From Sphingobium lactosutens DS20 (GTDB lineage: Bacteria; Pseudomonadota; Alphaproteobacteria; Sphingomonadales; Sphingomonadaceae), in assembly GCF_000445105.1 (NCBI RefSeq), contig NZ_ATDP01000094.1, positions 55,731-119,730 of the forward strand: a DNA stretch of 64,000 nt. The letters run 5' to 3'. Position numbers and translations under genes: made by a program. Positions 8,480 to 16,405 of this stretch are shown here, piece after piece. A model generated the notes under the pieces. It worked only from the letters and a program-made list of their open reading frames with translations. It made no database searches and was not told the origin of the DNA. Numbering within the stretch: position 1 is the stretch's first letter; each line of letters opens with the position of its first letter.

Positions 8480-9778
8480 TCAGAAGCGGACGGTCAGCGA
8501 CGCCGCGACCTGATCGGCATTGCCGCTGGTCTGCGCCAGCGTGGTGGCGGTTACGGTGGCCGGCGCCGGGAAATAGCTGTCGGGGCGAATGATGTTCGCC
8601 TTTTCGACGAAGGTGTGCGCGTAGCTGAGGTTGAGCGCCATCATTTCCGACATGTTCCAGGTCGCGCCGCCGGTCAGCCAGACGCGGTCGCCATCGGGCA
8701 CGCGGGTGGTCAGATATTGCGGATTGGTCGGCGTGCGGTCGAACATCGTGCCGGCGCGCAGCGTCAGCGCCGGGCTGACATCATATTCGCCGCCGACGCT
8801 GACCGAATAGCTGTCCTTGTAATCCAGTTCCTTATTGGTCGTGCCGGTCGCGGACGTGACCGCGATGCCCTTGAACTTCGACCAATTATACCATTTGCCG
8901 GTGATCATCGCGCGCAGCTGCGGCGTCAGGCGGTGCATCATGCTGACGGTGACGATATCGGGCAGGTCGAGCGGCGCGGTCGCGGCGAATTCGCCATTGG
9001 CGGCTGTCAGCGGCGCGGCCAGGCCCGAGATGATCTGGGTCCCTTGCAGCTTGTGGCTGATGCCGGAGCGATAATGGACGCCGAAATTGGTGTCGCCCGT
9101 GGTGTAGAACAGGCCCGCGTTCCAGCCGACCGACCAGTCATTGCCCTTCAGGCTGGTGAAACCATCGGTCGGGACGAGCGGCGACACCTGCGGCAGCGCA
9201 TTGGTCAGCGTCGCCTTCACATATTGCACGTCGACGCCACCGCCGATCGACAGATTGTCGGTCAGCTTATAGGCGGCCGATGGCTGGATATTGTAGGTTT
9301 TAAGGTCGGTGTAGAGCGAGTCGTACCGCCCGAAGAAATCATCATCATATTCCAGCTTCAGCCCAAAGGGCGCGTTGACGCCCAGGCCCAGCCACAGCTT
9401 GTCCGTCACCTGCGCGCTGGCGTAAAAGCTGGGTACCGGAATGACGCTTTCGAACGGATTGCCGCCATCGCCGCCCGTCACGGGCACTTGCACGGTCGAT
9501 CCGGGGACCGAACGATAGCTGCCACGATTGGTCTGATGCGCCGACGCCATCAGGGCTGAGGCGCCAGCGGACAGCTGCACGCCCTGAAGCTGCGTCATCG
9601 CCGCCGGATTGAAATAGATGGTGGACGGATCATCCCCCGCCGCTGCGCCGCCCGACAGTGCCCGGCCAATTTCGATCGGCGACTGTTCCTGCAGATAGAA
9701 ACCGCCGGCCAGCGCGGGAACGGGCGCAGCCAAGGCGGCGGTGGCGACAAGGGACCAGGATAGGCGGGTCAATGACAT
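8480..9778 (-). CDS. FadL/OmpP1-type outer membrane transport protein
   Basis: A 432-residue outer membrane protein of the FadL/TodX family, which imports long-chain fatty acids or hydrophobic aromatic compounds. A signal peptide of about 24 residues (MSLTRLSWSLVATAALAAPVPALA) is followed by GGFYLQEQSP, the buried N-terminal hatch start typical of FadL. Then come repeated amphipathic strands such as NPAAMTQL, LGLGVNAPFGL and WNAGLFYTTGDTNFGVHYRS, ending in a terminal aromatic-containing strand VAASLTVRF. The start at 9776-9778 gives the signal peptide and has AGAGG upstream; a longer frame would bury it. A candidate small RNA lies 215 bp upstream. The substrate is unknown. Confidence 0.88.
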   Translation of the reverse strand: MSLTRLSWSLVATAALAAPVPALAGGFYLQEQSPIEIGRALSGGAAAGDDPSTIYFNPAAMTQLQGVQLSAGASALMASAHQTNRGSYRSVPGSTVQVPVTGGDGGNPFESVIPVPSFYASAQVTDKLWLGLGVNAPFGLKLEYDDDFFGRYDSLYTDLKTYNIQPSAAYKLTDNLSIGGGVDVQYVKATLTNALPQVSPLVPTDGFTSLKGNDWSVGWNAGLFYTTGDTNFGVHYRSGISHKLQGTQIISGLAAPLTAANGEFAATAPLDLPDIVTVSMMHRLTPQLRAMITGKWYNWSKFKGIAVTSATGTTNKELDYKDSYSVSVGGEYDVSPALTLRAGTMFDRTPTNPQYLTTRVPDGDRVWLTGGATWNMSEMMALNLSYAHTFVEKANIIRPDSYFPAPATVTATTLAQTSGNADQVAASLTVRF

Positions 9779-9992
9779 GGGGGTGCATCCTCTATTGTTG
9801 GCGACTCTTCTTCGGTCCGGGTTAGACGCGGCCTTCACCGCGCGAACCAGCCGGTAACGCAGGCGGCTTATCAAAGATGATGCGAATTTCCAGTATATCC
9901 GCCGCTGTTCGCCGCACTTTTGCTGGCCTTGTTGCGTGCATACGACATGGTGACGCTACGGCTGCCGAACGCCATCGGGCCATGGCCGAGAC

Positions 9993-10052
9993 AAAAAAAA
10001 GCCGCCCGGAAAGGCGGCCTTGAAGTTTTAGGAGAGGATGCCTGAAAGGCCC
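9993..10052 (-). ncRNA. candidate small RNA, family copy B
   Basis: About 60 nt on the minus strand with a predicted start at G10052. It has the same GGGCC start, GCCU-UUC-AGGC mini-hairpin and AUCCUCUCCUAAAA anti-Shine-Dalgarno stretch as copies A and C. Its terminator is different in sequence (GCCGCC stem, U/C-rich loop, GGCGGC) and is followed by eight Ts (9993-10000). It lies in the 438-bp gap between pgmG (ends 10217) and the fadL-like gene (starts 9778), where no protein-coding frame is convincing. The rest of that gap holds its promoter, a small CTTTCC/GGAAAG hairpin (about 10140-10157) and nothing else I can name. Confidence 0.72.
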
Positions 10053-10056
10053 GATC

Positions 10057-10121
10057 TTTGTGCGGTGCAACGCGGATTATCGCAAATGCGAATGGATTAA
10101 CGGCGATTGCATTTTCTGCAA
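10057..10121 (-). promoter_or_regulatory. predicted promoter and operator of small RNA copy B
   Basis: Minus-strand -35 TTGCGA (10080-10085) and -10 CACAAA (10057-10062), 17 nt apart. The inverted repeat TTGCA-GAAAA-TGCAA (10107-10121) lies 21 nt upstream of the -35, as at copy A. TTCGCAT directly precedes the -35. The arms are identical to those of copy A, while the 5-nt spacer of the repeat differs, as expected for a protein-binding palindrome. Confidence 0.62.
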
Positions 10122-10216
10122 CTGGAGCCCGGAAGACAGCTTTCCGTAAAGGAAAGTTGCGAATTGATATTCAGATCTTAAGCCAGCTCCATATCGCTTT
10201 CTGCTGATTTTCGCCG

Positions 10217-11584
10217 TCATCCTCTCTGGATACCCGAAGCCCGCAGCTGCGAATCAAGCATCTCGATCAATTCTGCCAACGCCGATTCGGTGTCGGCTTC
10301 GGCCCGCATCACCAGCGCCGCCTCCGTATGGGACGCACGGAGCAACCACCATCCCCGCGGCGCGTGCACGCGCACGCCATCGACCCGATTTAGGTCGGCG
10401 CCCATGGCCTCCAGGCGCCCACGCACCTCGTCCACTATCGCAAATTTTCGCGCTTCCGGCACGGATATGCGGATTTCCGGCGTGATGGCGCTGGCGGGCA
10501 GGCCATCGACGAGGGCGGTCACGCTTTGCCGCCATTCGCCAACGGCGCGGATCAGCCGGACGGCGGCATATAATCCATCGTCATAGCCGGGATAATCATC
10601 GGCGAAGAAGAGGTGCCCCGTCGTTTCCCCGCCCAGCGGGTTGGCAATCTGCTTCATTTTGGACTTGATATGGCTGTGGCCGCTTTTCCACATCACGGGT
10701 TGGCCACCCAGCGCGGCAATCCGGTCGAACACGGTCTGGCTGGTCTTGACGTCGGCCACGATCGGCGCGCCAGGCCGGACTTTGACCACCTGCTGGGCAA
10801 ATAGCCCAAGCAGCAGATCGCCGGGGATGGCGCGACCCTGCCCGTCAATCACACCGATCCGATCGCCATCTCCATCAAAAGCCACACCGAAATCGAGCTG
10901 CTTGTCCAGGACCAGGGCGCGCAGGTCGGCCAGATTGGCGTCCTGGCTGGGATCGGGATGATGATGGGGAAAATGGCCGTCTATGTCGGTGAAGAGCAGA
11001 TGATGCTCACCCGGCAGCAATTGCGTCAGGCGCTCGACCGCCGGTCCGGCCGCGCCATTGCCCGCGTCCCAACCGACACGGCAGGCCGAACCGTCAAAGC
11101 CCTGCATCATGCGGGTGACATAGTCGTCCAGCATCGCGCAGTTTTCGACGCGGCCTCTACCATCGTCCCAGTCACCGGCGGCGCAGAGCGCGCCCATCGC
11201 CTGAATCTCGGCCCCGAAAAAGGGCGCATGGCCCTTCACCAGCTTGAAGCCATTCTGATCGGCGGGATTATGGCTGCCGGTTATCTGAATGCCGCCATCC
11301 ACATCGCCCGTCATTTCGGCATGATATAGCATCGGCGTCGGCCCCAGGCCGATCCGCACCACATCGACGCCGGTCGCCACCAGCCCGTCGACCAGGGCCG
11401 CTTCCAGCATCGGGGAACTCAGCCGCCCGTCATAAGCCACAGCGACCCGCCGCCCACCGCCGCGCGCGACGATTGTCCCGAAACCGCGCCCCAGTGCCCA
11501 GGCATCGGCCTCATGCAATGTTCGACCCACGGTGCCGCGCAGGTCATAATCGCGCAGCAGCGTGGGGTCGAAGCGATGGCTCAC
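10217..11584 (-). CDS. pgmG: phosphoglucomutase/phosphomannomutase (PgmG type)
   Basis: This enzyme interconverts hexose 1- and 6-phosphates, feeding nucleotide sugars for exopolysaccharide and lipid glycans; sphingomonad homologues (PgmG) act on both glucose and mannose phosphates. The 455-residue sequence has the four-domain alpha-D-phosphohexomutase layout: catalytic phosphoserine Ser104 in TGSHNP, metal loop DGDGDR at 237-242, substrate loop GGETTGH at 318-324 and a C-terminal phosphate-binding domain (RASHTEAALVMRAEA). It overlaps the upstream J-protein gene by four bases, so mipZ - J-protein - pgmG form one run. The dual sugar specificity is family knowledge, not visible in the sequence. 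Confidence 0.9.
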   Translation of the reverse strand: MSHRFDPTLLRDYDLRGTVGRTLHEADAWALGRGFGTIVARGGGRRVAVAYDGRLSSPMLEAALVDGLVATGVDVVRIGLGPTPMLYHAEMTGDVDGGIQITGSHNPADQNGFKLVKGHAPFFGAEIQAMGALCAAGDWDDGRGRVENCAMLDDYVTRMMQGFDGSACRVGWDAGNGAAGPAVERLTQLLPGEHHLLFTDIDGHFPHHHPDPSQDANLADLRALVLDKQLDFGVAFDGDGDRIGVIDGQGRAIPGDLLLGLFAQQVVKVRPGAPIVADVKTSQTVFDRIAALGGQPVMWKSGHSHIKSKMKQIANPLGGETTGHLFFADDYPGYDDGLYAAVRLIRAVGEWRQSVTALVDGLPASAITPEIRISVPEARKFAIVDEVRGRLEAMGADLNRVDGVRVHAPRGWWLLRASHTEAALVMRAEADTESALAELIEMLDSQLRASGIQRG

Positions 11585-12015
11585 CGTTCGGCCTGGTCCC
11601 GCAGCAGCAGATCGCGCGCGGCATTGATCTGTGCCGCCAGCGCCTCGGTCCCACCCTTGTCCGGATGAACCGATGCGATCAAACGACGATGCGCCGCGCG
11701 TATCGCGTCCGGATCGGCATCGGGGCCCAATCCCAGCAAAGCCCGCGCCCGCACGATGTCAGCCGGATCGGCGGGCGCAGCGGGAGGAACGACCCGCTTG
11801 CGCCGGCGCACGCGCGCCTTGCCCTGCCGCGCGAAGAACAGCGCCGCGCTGATCAGCAACGGCGCGCCAATGAGCGGCTTGCCCTTCGCCGCCAGCACGG
11901 CGCCCACCAGCGCCGCGCCCAGCGCCATGCCGTCCTTCGCCGTCATGCGCTGCAGCTTGCCGGTCCAGATCAGCCAGATGGCAAGCGCCGCGATCAGCAG
12001 CGTTAAAACGCCCAT
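11581..12015 (-). CDS. membrane-anchored J-domain protein
   Basis: A 144-residue protein with one or two N-terminal hydrophobic segments (about 2-17 and 31-62), a basic linker (RVRRRKR near 69-75) and a C-terminal J-domain (about 88-140) with the HPD tripeptide at 117-119 (ASVHPDKGG). J-domains stimulate the ATPase of DnaK-type chaperones. The small size and membrane anchor followed by a terminal J-domain resemble the TIM14-like J-proteins of alphaproteobacteria. It is coupled by overlaps to mipZ upstream (TGATG) and pgmG downstream (ATGA). The client is unknown. Confidence 0.85.
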   Translation of the reverse strand: MGVLTLLIAALAIWLIWTGKLQRMTAKDGMALGAALVGAVLAAKGKPLIGAPLLISAALFFARQGKARVRRRKRVVPPAAPADPADIVRARALLGLGPDADPDAIRAAHRRLIASVHPDKGGTEALAAQINAARDLLLRDQAER

Positions 12016-12821
12016 CAGGCCGCGCCAAGCAGGTCCACCGACGCGGTCCCACCCTGCGTCGGCAGGGCAAATCCCGCCACCATCTCCCGCAATTCCTGTC
12101 GCGCCGCAATGTGGCTGACGCCCAGTTCGCCCAGATGCCCCTTGTCCAGCAGGGTGAGGCCCGATGGGAAAAGCTCGCGAAAGATCACGCGTTCCGAGAG
12201 TCCGGGAATGACGCGAAAGCCAACCCGGCGCGACAATTCCATCAGCGCGTCGCCCACGCGCTTCTTGTTGCGCGCATCATGATGCTGGACGCGGTTGCGC
12301 AGCACCACCCAGTCGATCGTGACGCCATCCACCTTGGCCCGCGTCTTGCGCGCGTCGAAGATCAGTTCCGAATAGAAGGACAGGCGCCGCACCTTGAAGG
12401 TTTCAGGATCAACCTGGCCGATGAGGTCGAAATCGACGAAACTGTCGTTCATCGGCGTCACCAGCGTATTGGCGTGCGGGGCGAGATGCCGCGCGAACAC
12501 ATCGTCGCGCCCAGGCGTATCGACGACCAGGAAATCCTGACCCTGGGCCATGGCGATCACCTGATCGTCCAGTGCATCGGTACTGTCGCCCGTGAACACC
12601 GAAAAATCCGGCACCGGCAGATCGATACCGCGGCGACGCGCGGTTTCGACGCGATTTTCCATATAGCGGGTGACGGTCCGCTGGCGCGGGTCGAGGTCTA
12701 TGAGGCCGACCTTGTGCCCCAGGGCGCTCAGCGCGATGGCGGTATGAACGGCCGTCGTCGATTTGCCCGTGCCGCCCTTTTCATTGGCGAAGATGATGAG
12801 ATGCGGCTGAGGATTGCCCAT
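12015..12821 (-). CDS. mipZ: division plane positioning ATPase MipZ
   Basis: MipZ is a ParA/MinD-type ATPase that binds ParB near the origin and forms a polar gradient that inhibits FtsZ assembly away from midcell. The 268-residue form begins at ATG 12819-12821, which has CAGGGG eight nt upstream; a frame extended by ten residues lacks a ribosome site. The deviant Walker A KGGTGKST (15-22) with its signature lysine, the IDLDPRQRT switch region and the VVDTPGRDD Walker B motif are visible. The gene lies only about 2.6 kb from the predicted oriC, which fits a protein whose partner ParB loads near the origin, although parA and parB themselves are not in this window. Confidence 0.92.
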   Translation of the reverse strand: MGNPQPHLIIFANEKGGTGKSTTAVHTAIALSALGHKVGLIDLDPRQRTVTRYMENRVETARRRGIDLPVPDFSVFTGDSTDALDDQVIAMAQGQDFLVVDTPGRDDVFARHLAPHANTLVTPMNDSFVDFDLIGQVDPETFKVRRLSFYSELIFDARKTRAKVDGVTIDWVVLRNRVQHHDARNKKRVGDALMELSRRVGFRVIPGLSERVIFRELFPSGLTLLDKGHLGELGVSHIAARQELREMVAGFALPTQGGTASVDLLGAA

Positions 12822-12929
12822 TGCCCCTGATAACCCCGTTGACTGTCGCAATGATTATTGACGCTCGCGCCGGCACCAGCCTAGCAGGACGCGCATTCTT
12901 TCCTCGCCCTTATCGGAGCCCATCCTCCC

Positions 12930-13775
12930 GTGCAAACGCTGCGTGACCTGCCCGCCCTCCGCGCCGCTGTCGATGCCCTGCGCAGCGATGGCCGACCGAT
13001 CGCCCTGGTGCCGACCATGGGCGCCCTTCATGACGGGCATATGGCCCTGGTGGAGGAAGCGCGCCGTCATGGTCGCCATGTCGTCGTGTCGATCTTCGTC
13101 AATCCCCGGCAATTCGGCCCCAATGAGGATCTGGATGCCTATCCCCGGCGTGAAGCCAAGGACGCGCAGATGCTGCAGGCCGCTGGCGCTGACATCCTCT
13201 GGATGCCCAGCGTGGATGTCATGTATCCCGCCGGCTTTGCCACCAACATCAGCGTGTCGGGCATCAGCGAAGGGCTGGATGGCGCGGCCCGGCCCGGCCA
13301 TTTCGACGGTGTCGCCACGGTCGTGACCAAGTTGTTCAACCAAGTCCGGCCCGATGTCGCGATTTTTGGCGAGAAGGATTATCAGCAGCTTGCCGTCATC
13401 CGCCGCTTCGTGGCCGATCTGGATCTGCCAATCGAGATTATCGGCCTGCCGACGCAGCGCGCCGAGGACGGCCTCGCTTTGTCGTCGCGCAATGCCTATC
13501 TGACCGACGAAGACCGGAAAAAGGCGCTGGCGCTCCCGCGCGCACTGGGCGAAGCCAAGCGGCAGATCGAACGGGGCGATCCGGTGGATGGCGCCCTGGC
13601 GCGGGCGATTGCGATGCTGTCGGCCCATGGGTTCGGCCCGATCGACTATGTGACCCTGTGCGACGCGGCGACGCTGGAGCCAATGCACAGGCTCGATCGC
13701 CCGGCGCGGCTGCTGGGCGCAGCGAAGATCGGCACGACGCGTCTCATCGACAATATCGCGGTCGATCCGGCCTGA
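12930..13775 (+). CDS. panC: pantoate--beta-alanine ligase
   Basis: PanC condenses pantoate and beta-alanine with ATP to form pantothenate, the coenzyme A precursor. The 281-residue protein shows the class I tRNA synthetase-like Rossmann fold: VPTMGALHDGHMALV (HIGH-type motif) near residues 28-42, FVNPRQFGPNEDL, FGEKDYQQLAVI and LSSRNAYL (KMSKS-like). The start is a GTG. It is the only gene of the first 15 kb on the plus strand, head-on to replication from the predicted origin. It converges on hemJ with 15 bp between stops. coaE, the last step toward coenzyme A, is also in the window at 17.8 kb. Confidence 0.95.
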   Translation: MQTLRDLPALRAAVDALRSDGRPIALVPTMGALHDGHMALVEEARRHGRHVVVSIFVNPRQFGPNEDLDAYPRREAKDAQMLQAAGADILWMPSVDVMYPAGFATNISVSGISEGLDGAARPGHFDGVATVVTKLFNQVRPDVAIFGEKDYQQLAVIRRFVADLDLPIEIIGLPTQRAEDGLALSSRNAYLTDEDRKKALALPRALGEAKRQIERGDPVDGALARAIAMLSAHGFGPIDYVTLCDAATLEPMHRLDRPARLLGAAKIGTTRLIDNIAVDPA

Positions 13776-13790
13776 TCGTATAGCCCTTTG

Positions 13791-14231
13791 TCAGAAGGGC
13801 TTCACGATTACCGCGATCACGATGACGGCGGCGGCGATCCCCGGAATTTCGTTCAGCAATCGCAATTGCCGGTCGCCAAGCGGCCGCTGCCCCTTGGCCA
13901 GCTTCTTCGTGTAGCTCGCGATCCAGCCATGATAGCCGGTCAAGCCCAGCACGAAGAGCAGCTTGAGGTGGAACCAGCCGAACTGCCACGCGCCGATCTC
14001 CACCATCAGCATCAGCCCCAGCACCCAGACCAGTACCAGCGAGGGGTTGAGGATGATCTTGAGCAACCGGCCTTCGCGTTCGATCCAGCGCTGGTCCTCG
14101 GGCGATCCCGGCACGGTTTCCTGATGATAGACGAAGAAACGCGGCATCATGAACAAGCCCGCCATCAGGAAGATGACGAAGATCAGATGGGCGGCCTTCA
14201 CCCACAGATAGGCGGCGCCAAGATAGGCCAT
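13791..14231 (-). CDS. hemJ: protoporphyrinogen oxidase HemJ
   Basis: HemJ oxidises protoporphyrinogen IX to protoporphyrin IX in the inner membrane. The 146-residue protein has four hydrophobic segments and the family's conserved residues: WVKAAHLIFVIFLMAGLFMMPRFFVYH at the N-terminus (with the histidine of KAAH), WFHLKLLFVLGLTGYHGWIA in the middle and LRLLNEIPGIAAAVIVIAVIVKPF at the end. The start at ATG 14229-14231 overlaps the hemE stop (TGATG) and has AAGGAG ten nt upstream; a TTG three codons earlier has no usable spacing. Coupling to hemE places two consecutive haem-synthesis functions in one operon next to the origin. Confidence 0.92.
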   Translation of the reverse strand: MAYLGAAYLWVKAAHLIFVIFLMAGLFMMPRFFVYHQETVPGSPEDQRWIEREGRLLKIILNPSLVLVWVLGLMLMVEIGAWQFGWFHLKLLFVLGLTGYHGWIASYTKKLAKGQRPLGDRQLRLLNEIPGIAAAVIVIAVIVKPF

Positions 14232-15289
14232 CAGCTGCAATCTCCTTGCTGTCGCACATAGCTAAGAAGCGCCTCGACATGCGCAATGGGCGTGTCGGGC
14301 AAAATGCCATGGCCAAGGTTGAAGATATGCGGGCGGTCCGCAAAGGCAGATCGGATGGCGTCCACCGCTTCCTCCACCGCGCGCCCGCCGGCAATCAGCG
14401 CCAGGGGATCGAGATTGCCCTGCACGGGCATGCCGGCCGGCAAGGCCTCATGCGCCCAGCGCGGGTCGATGGTTTCATCGACGCCAACGGCGTCGACGCC
14501 GGTTTGCGCCGCATAATCGGCCAGCTTCGCGCCCGCCCCCTTGGGAAAGCCGATGACCGGGATGTCGGGATGGCGCTCTTTCAGCGCAGCGACGATGCGG
14601 CGATTGGGGTCTATCACCCAGCGTTCGAACTGGATCGGCGACAGGCTGCCGGCCCAGCTGTCGAACAGCTGCACGGCCTCCACCCCGGCCTCGATCTGGC
14701 CGCTAAGATACGTGACGGTCGCATCGATGATCGCGTCGATCAGCGCGGCGAAGCGGTCGGGCTCGCAATAGGCCATGCGCCGCGCCGCGCCATGATCCTT
14801 GCTGCCCTGTCCCGCCACCATATAGGTCGCGATCGTCCAGGGACTTCCGGCAAAGCCCAGGAAGGTGACATCAGGGTCCAATGCGGCCTTTACCCGGCGC
14901 ACCGTTTCATAGATCGCATCGAAGCGCGACCAGTCGGGCGTCAGCGCGGACAGGTCGGTTTCCGCCAGGATGGGCGCTAAACGCGGGCCTTCGCCAGCTT
15001 CGAACCACAGATTTTGCCCCATGGCATAGGGTATGATCAGAATATCGGAAAACAGGATCGCCCCGTCAAAGCCGAACCGGCGCAAGGGTTGCAGCGTCAC
15101 TTCCGCCGCCGCGGCGCTATCATAGACCAGCTCCAGAAACCCGCCCTTGTCGGCGCGCAGGGCGCGATATTCGGGCAGGTAGCGTCCCGCCTGACGCATC
15201 AGCCAGACGGGCGGCACGGCCGGCTGCTCGCCCCGCAGCACGCCCAATAAGGTCTTGTCGGCAATTCGGGCCGGGGCGTTCAGGCTCAT
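14231..15289 (-). CDS. hemE: uroporphyrinogen decarboxylase
   Basis: HemE removes four carboxyl groups from uroporphyrinogen III to give coproporphyrinogen III. The 352-residue protein has the family signatures WLMRQAGRYLPEYR near residues 29-42, LFSDILIIPYAMG with the catalytic aspartate, GFAGSPWTIATYM and FNLGHGILPDTP near the C-terminus. It reads away from the predicted origin, as hemE does at the Caulobacter origin, so its promoter must lie in or next to oriC. hemJ overlaps its stop codon. Confidence 0.96.
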   Translation of the reverse strand: MSLNAPARIADKTLLGVLRGEQPAVPPVWLMRQAGRYLPEYRALRADKGGFLELVYDSAAAAEVTLQPLRRFGFDGAILFSDILIIPYAMGQNLWFEAGEGPRLAPILAETDLSALTPDWSRFDAIYETVRRVKAALDPDVTFLGFAGSPWTIATYMVAGQGSKDHGAARRMAYCEPDRFAALIDAIIDATVTYLSGQIEAGVEAVQLFDSWAGSLSPIQFERWVIDPNRRIVAALKERHPDIPVIGFPKGAGAKLADYAAQTGVDAVGVDETIDPRWAHEALPAGMPVQGNLDPLALIAGGRAVEEAVDAIRSAFADRPHIFNLGHGILPDTPIAHVEALLSYVRQQGDCS

Positions 15290-15577
15290 CAGACTCTCAC
15301 TTAATTAAGATTCAAAAAGGATGATGCAGATGTTGGTGCGTTGGCAGCGGGGTTACTGCGCTGTGCCCATAATTGCCAACAGATTGACTCTGACGATCGA
15401 CGCAATCGCATCCGAGTCAGCTTCCCTATCCCCGCTATCCACAGGCTGTGGATGAAATTGAGCGCCTGTGGGAGGGTTGTGGATAAGAATCCGGTCAGTG
15501 GGGAGCAGGAATGACCAGCCGATCATCCACTGATTCCTCCCTTGCTTTATCCACAGCCCTTCCACACAGATGGGCAC
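15290..15577. other. predicted chromosomal replication origin (oriC)
   Basis: The gap between hemE and ppsR holds DnaA boxes at 15478-15486 (TGTGGATAA, perfect), 15547-15555 (TTATCCACA, perfect), 15435-15443 (CTATCCACA, one mismatch) and 15447-15455 (TGTGGATGA, one mismatch), plus weaker matches. Six GANTC sites, the target of the CcrM methylase, lie at 15292, 15309, 15386, 15414, 15487 and 15532. An AT-rich stretch at 15300-15316 (CTTAATTAAG then ATTCAAAAA) could be the unwinding element. The flanking genes are those of the Caulobacter origin (hemE on one side, the DUF299 gene then maf-aroE-coaE-dnaQ on the other). Genes on both sides point away from it. Confidence 0.88.
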
Positions 15578-16405
15578 ATGGCGCGCATCCACCTCCATCT
15601 CCTGTCGGACTCTACCGGGGAAACGCTGGAAAACATCGCCAAGGCGGCGATCGGCCTGTTCGAAAATGTCGAGGCGATCCGCCATTTCTGGCCCATGGTG
15701 CGATCGGAAGTCCATCTTGATCGGATCATGGAGGATATCGCCGCCAATCCGGGGCTCGTGCTGTTCACGCTGACGAACCATATGCTGCGGCGGCGGCTGG
15801 AAACGCGATGCCGCGCGCTTGGCCTGCCGCATGTGGCGGCGCTCGACAGCGTGGCCGATGCCCTCTCCAACATATTGGGGCAGGAAACCCGCACCCGGCC
15901 GGGCCGCAAACATATATTGGACGAAGCCTATTTCGCGCGGATCGAGGCGATCCAGTTCACCATCGCCCATGATGACGGCGTGGGCCATGAAAATTGGGAG
16001 GAGGCCGATATCGTGCTGGCGGGGGTATCGCGCGCGTCCAAGACGCCGACCTCCATCTATCTTGCCAATCGCGGCTACAAGACCGCCAATATCCCGCTGG
16101 TTCCGGAATCGCCGCCGCCGCGCAGCCTTTACACGCTGCGTCATCCGATGGTCGTCGGGCTGACTGTCAGTCCCGAACGGCTGGTGCAGATACGCCGCAA
16201 CCGCTTGCTCTCGCTCAACCAGGCGCCCGAAACCGCCTATGTCGATATCGACAAGGTGCAGGATGAACTCGCCTTTGCCCGCCGCATGTTCGCTGACCAT
16301 GGCTGGCCCGTCATCGATATGACGCGGCGGTCGATCGAGGAAGCAGCCGCGGCGATCATCAACCTTTTCAACGACCGCGTTCTGGCCGAAGGAGATGGCG
16401 CATGA
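15578..16405 (+). CDS. ppsR: pyruvate, phosphate/water dikinase regulatory protein (DUF299)
   Basis: Members of this family phosphorylate and dephosphorylate pyruvate phosphate dikinase or PEP synthetase, using ADP and phosphate. The 275-residue protein starts MARIHLHLLSDSTGET, the canonical N-terminus, and carries the P-loop-like GVSRASKTPTSIYLA near the middle. The upstream in-frame extension from 15542 would run into a DnaA box and is rejected. This is the first gene right of the origin, equivalent to CC_0001 of Caulobacter. It overlaps maf by four bases, starting a tightly packed maf-aroE-coaE run. Confidence 0.92.
   Translation: MARIHLHLLSDSTGETLENIAKAAIGLFENVEAIRHFWPMVRSEVHLDRIMEDIAANPGLVLFTLTNHMLRRRLETRCRALGLPHVAALDSVADALSNILGQETRTRPGRKHILDEAYFARIEAIQFTIAHDDGVGHENWEEADIVLAGVSRASKTPTSIYLANRGYKTANIPLVPESPPPRSLYTLRHPMVVGLTVSPERLVQIRRNRLLSLNQAPETAYVDIDKVQDELAFARRMFADHGWPVIDMTRRSIEEAAAAIINLFNDRVLAEGDGA

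Noticed and set aside
15301..15315. TTAA-N7-TCAA, a near match to the CtrA box at the origin
   Set aside because: One mismatch in an AT-rich stretch that probably serves as the unwinding element; a single imperfect site is too weak to call.
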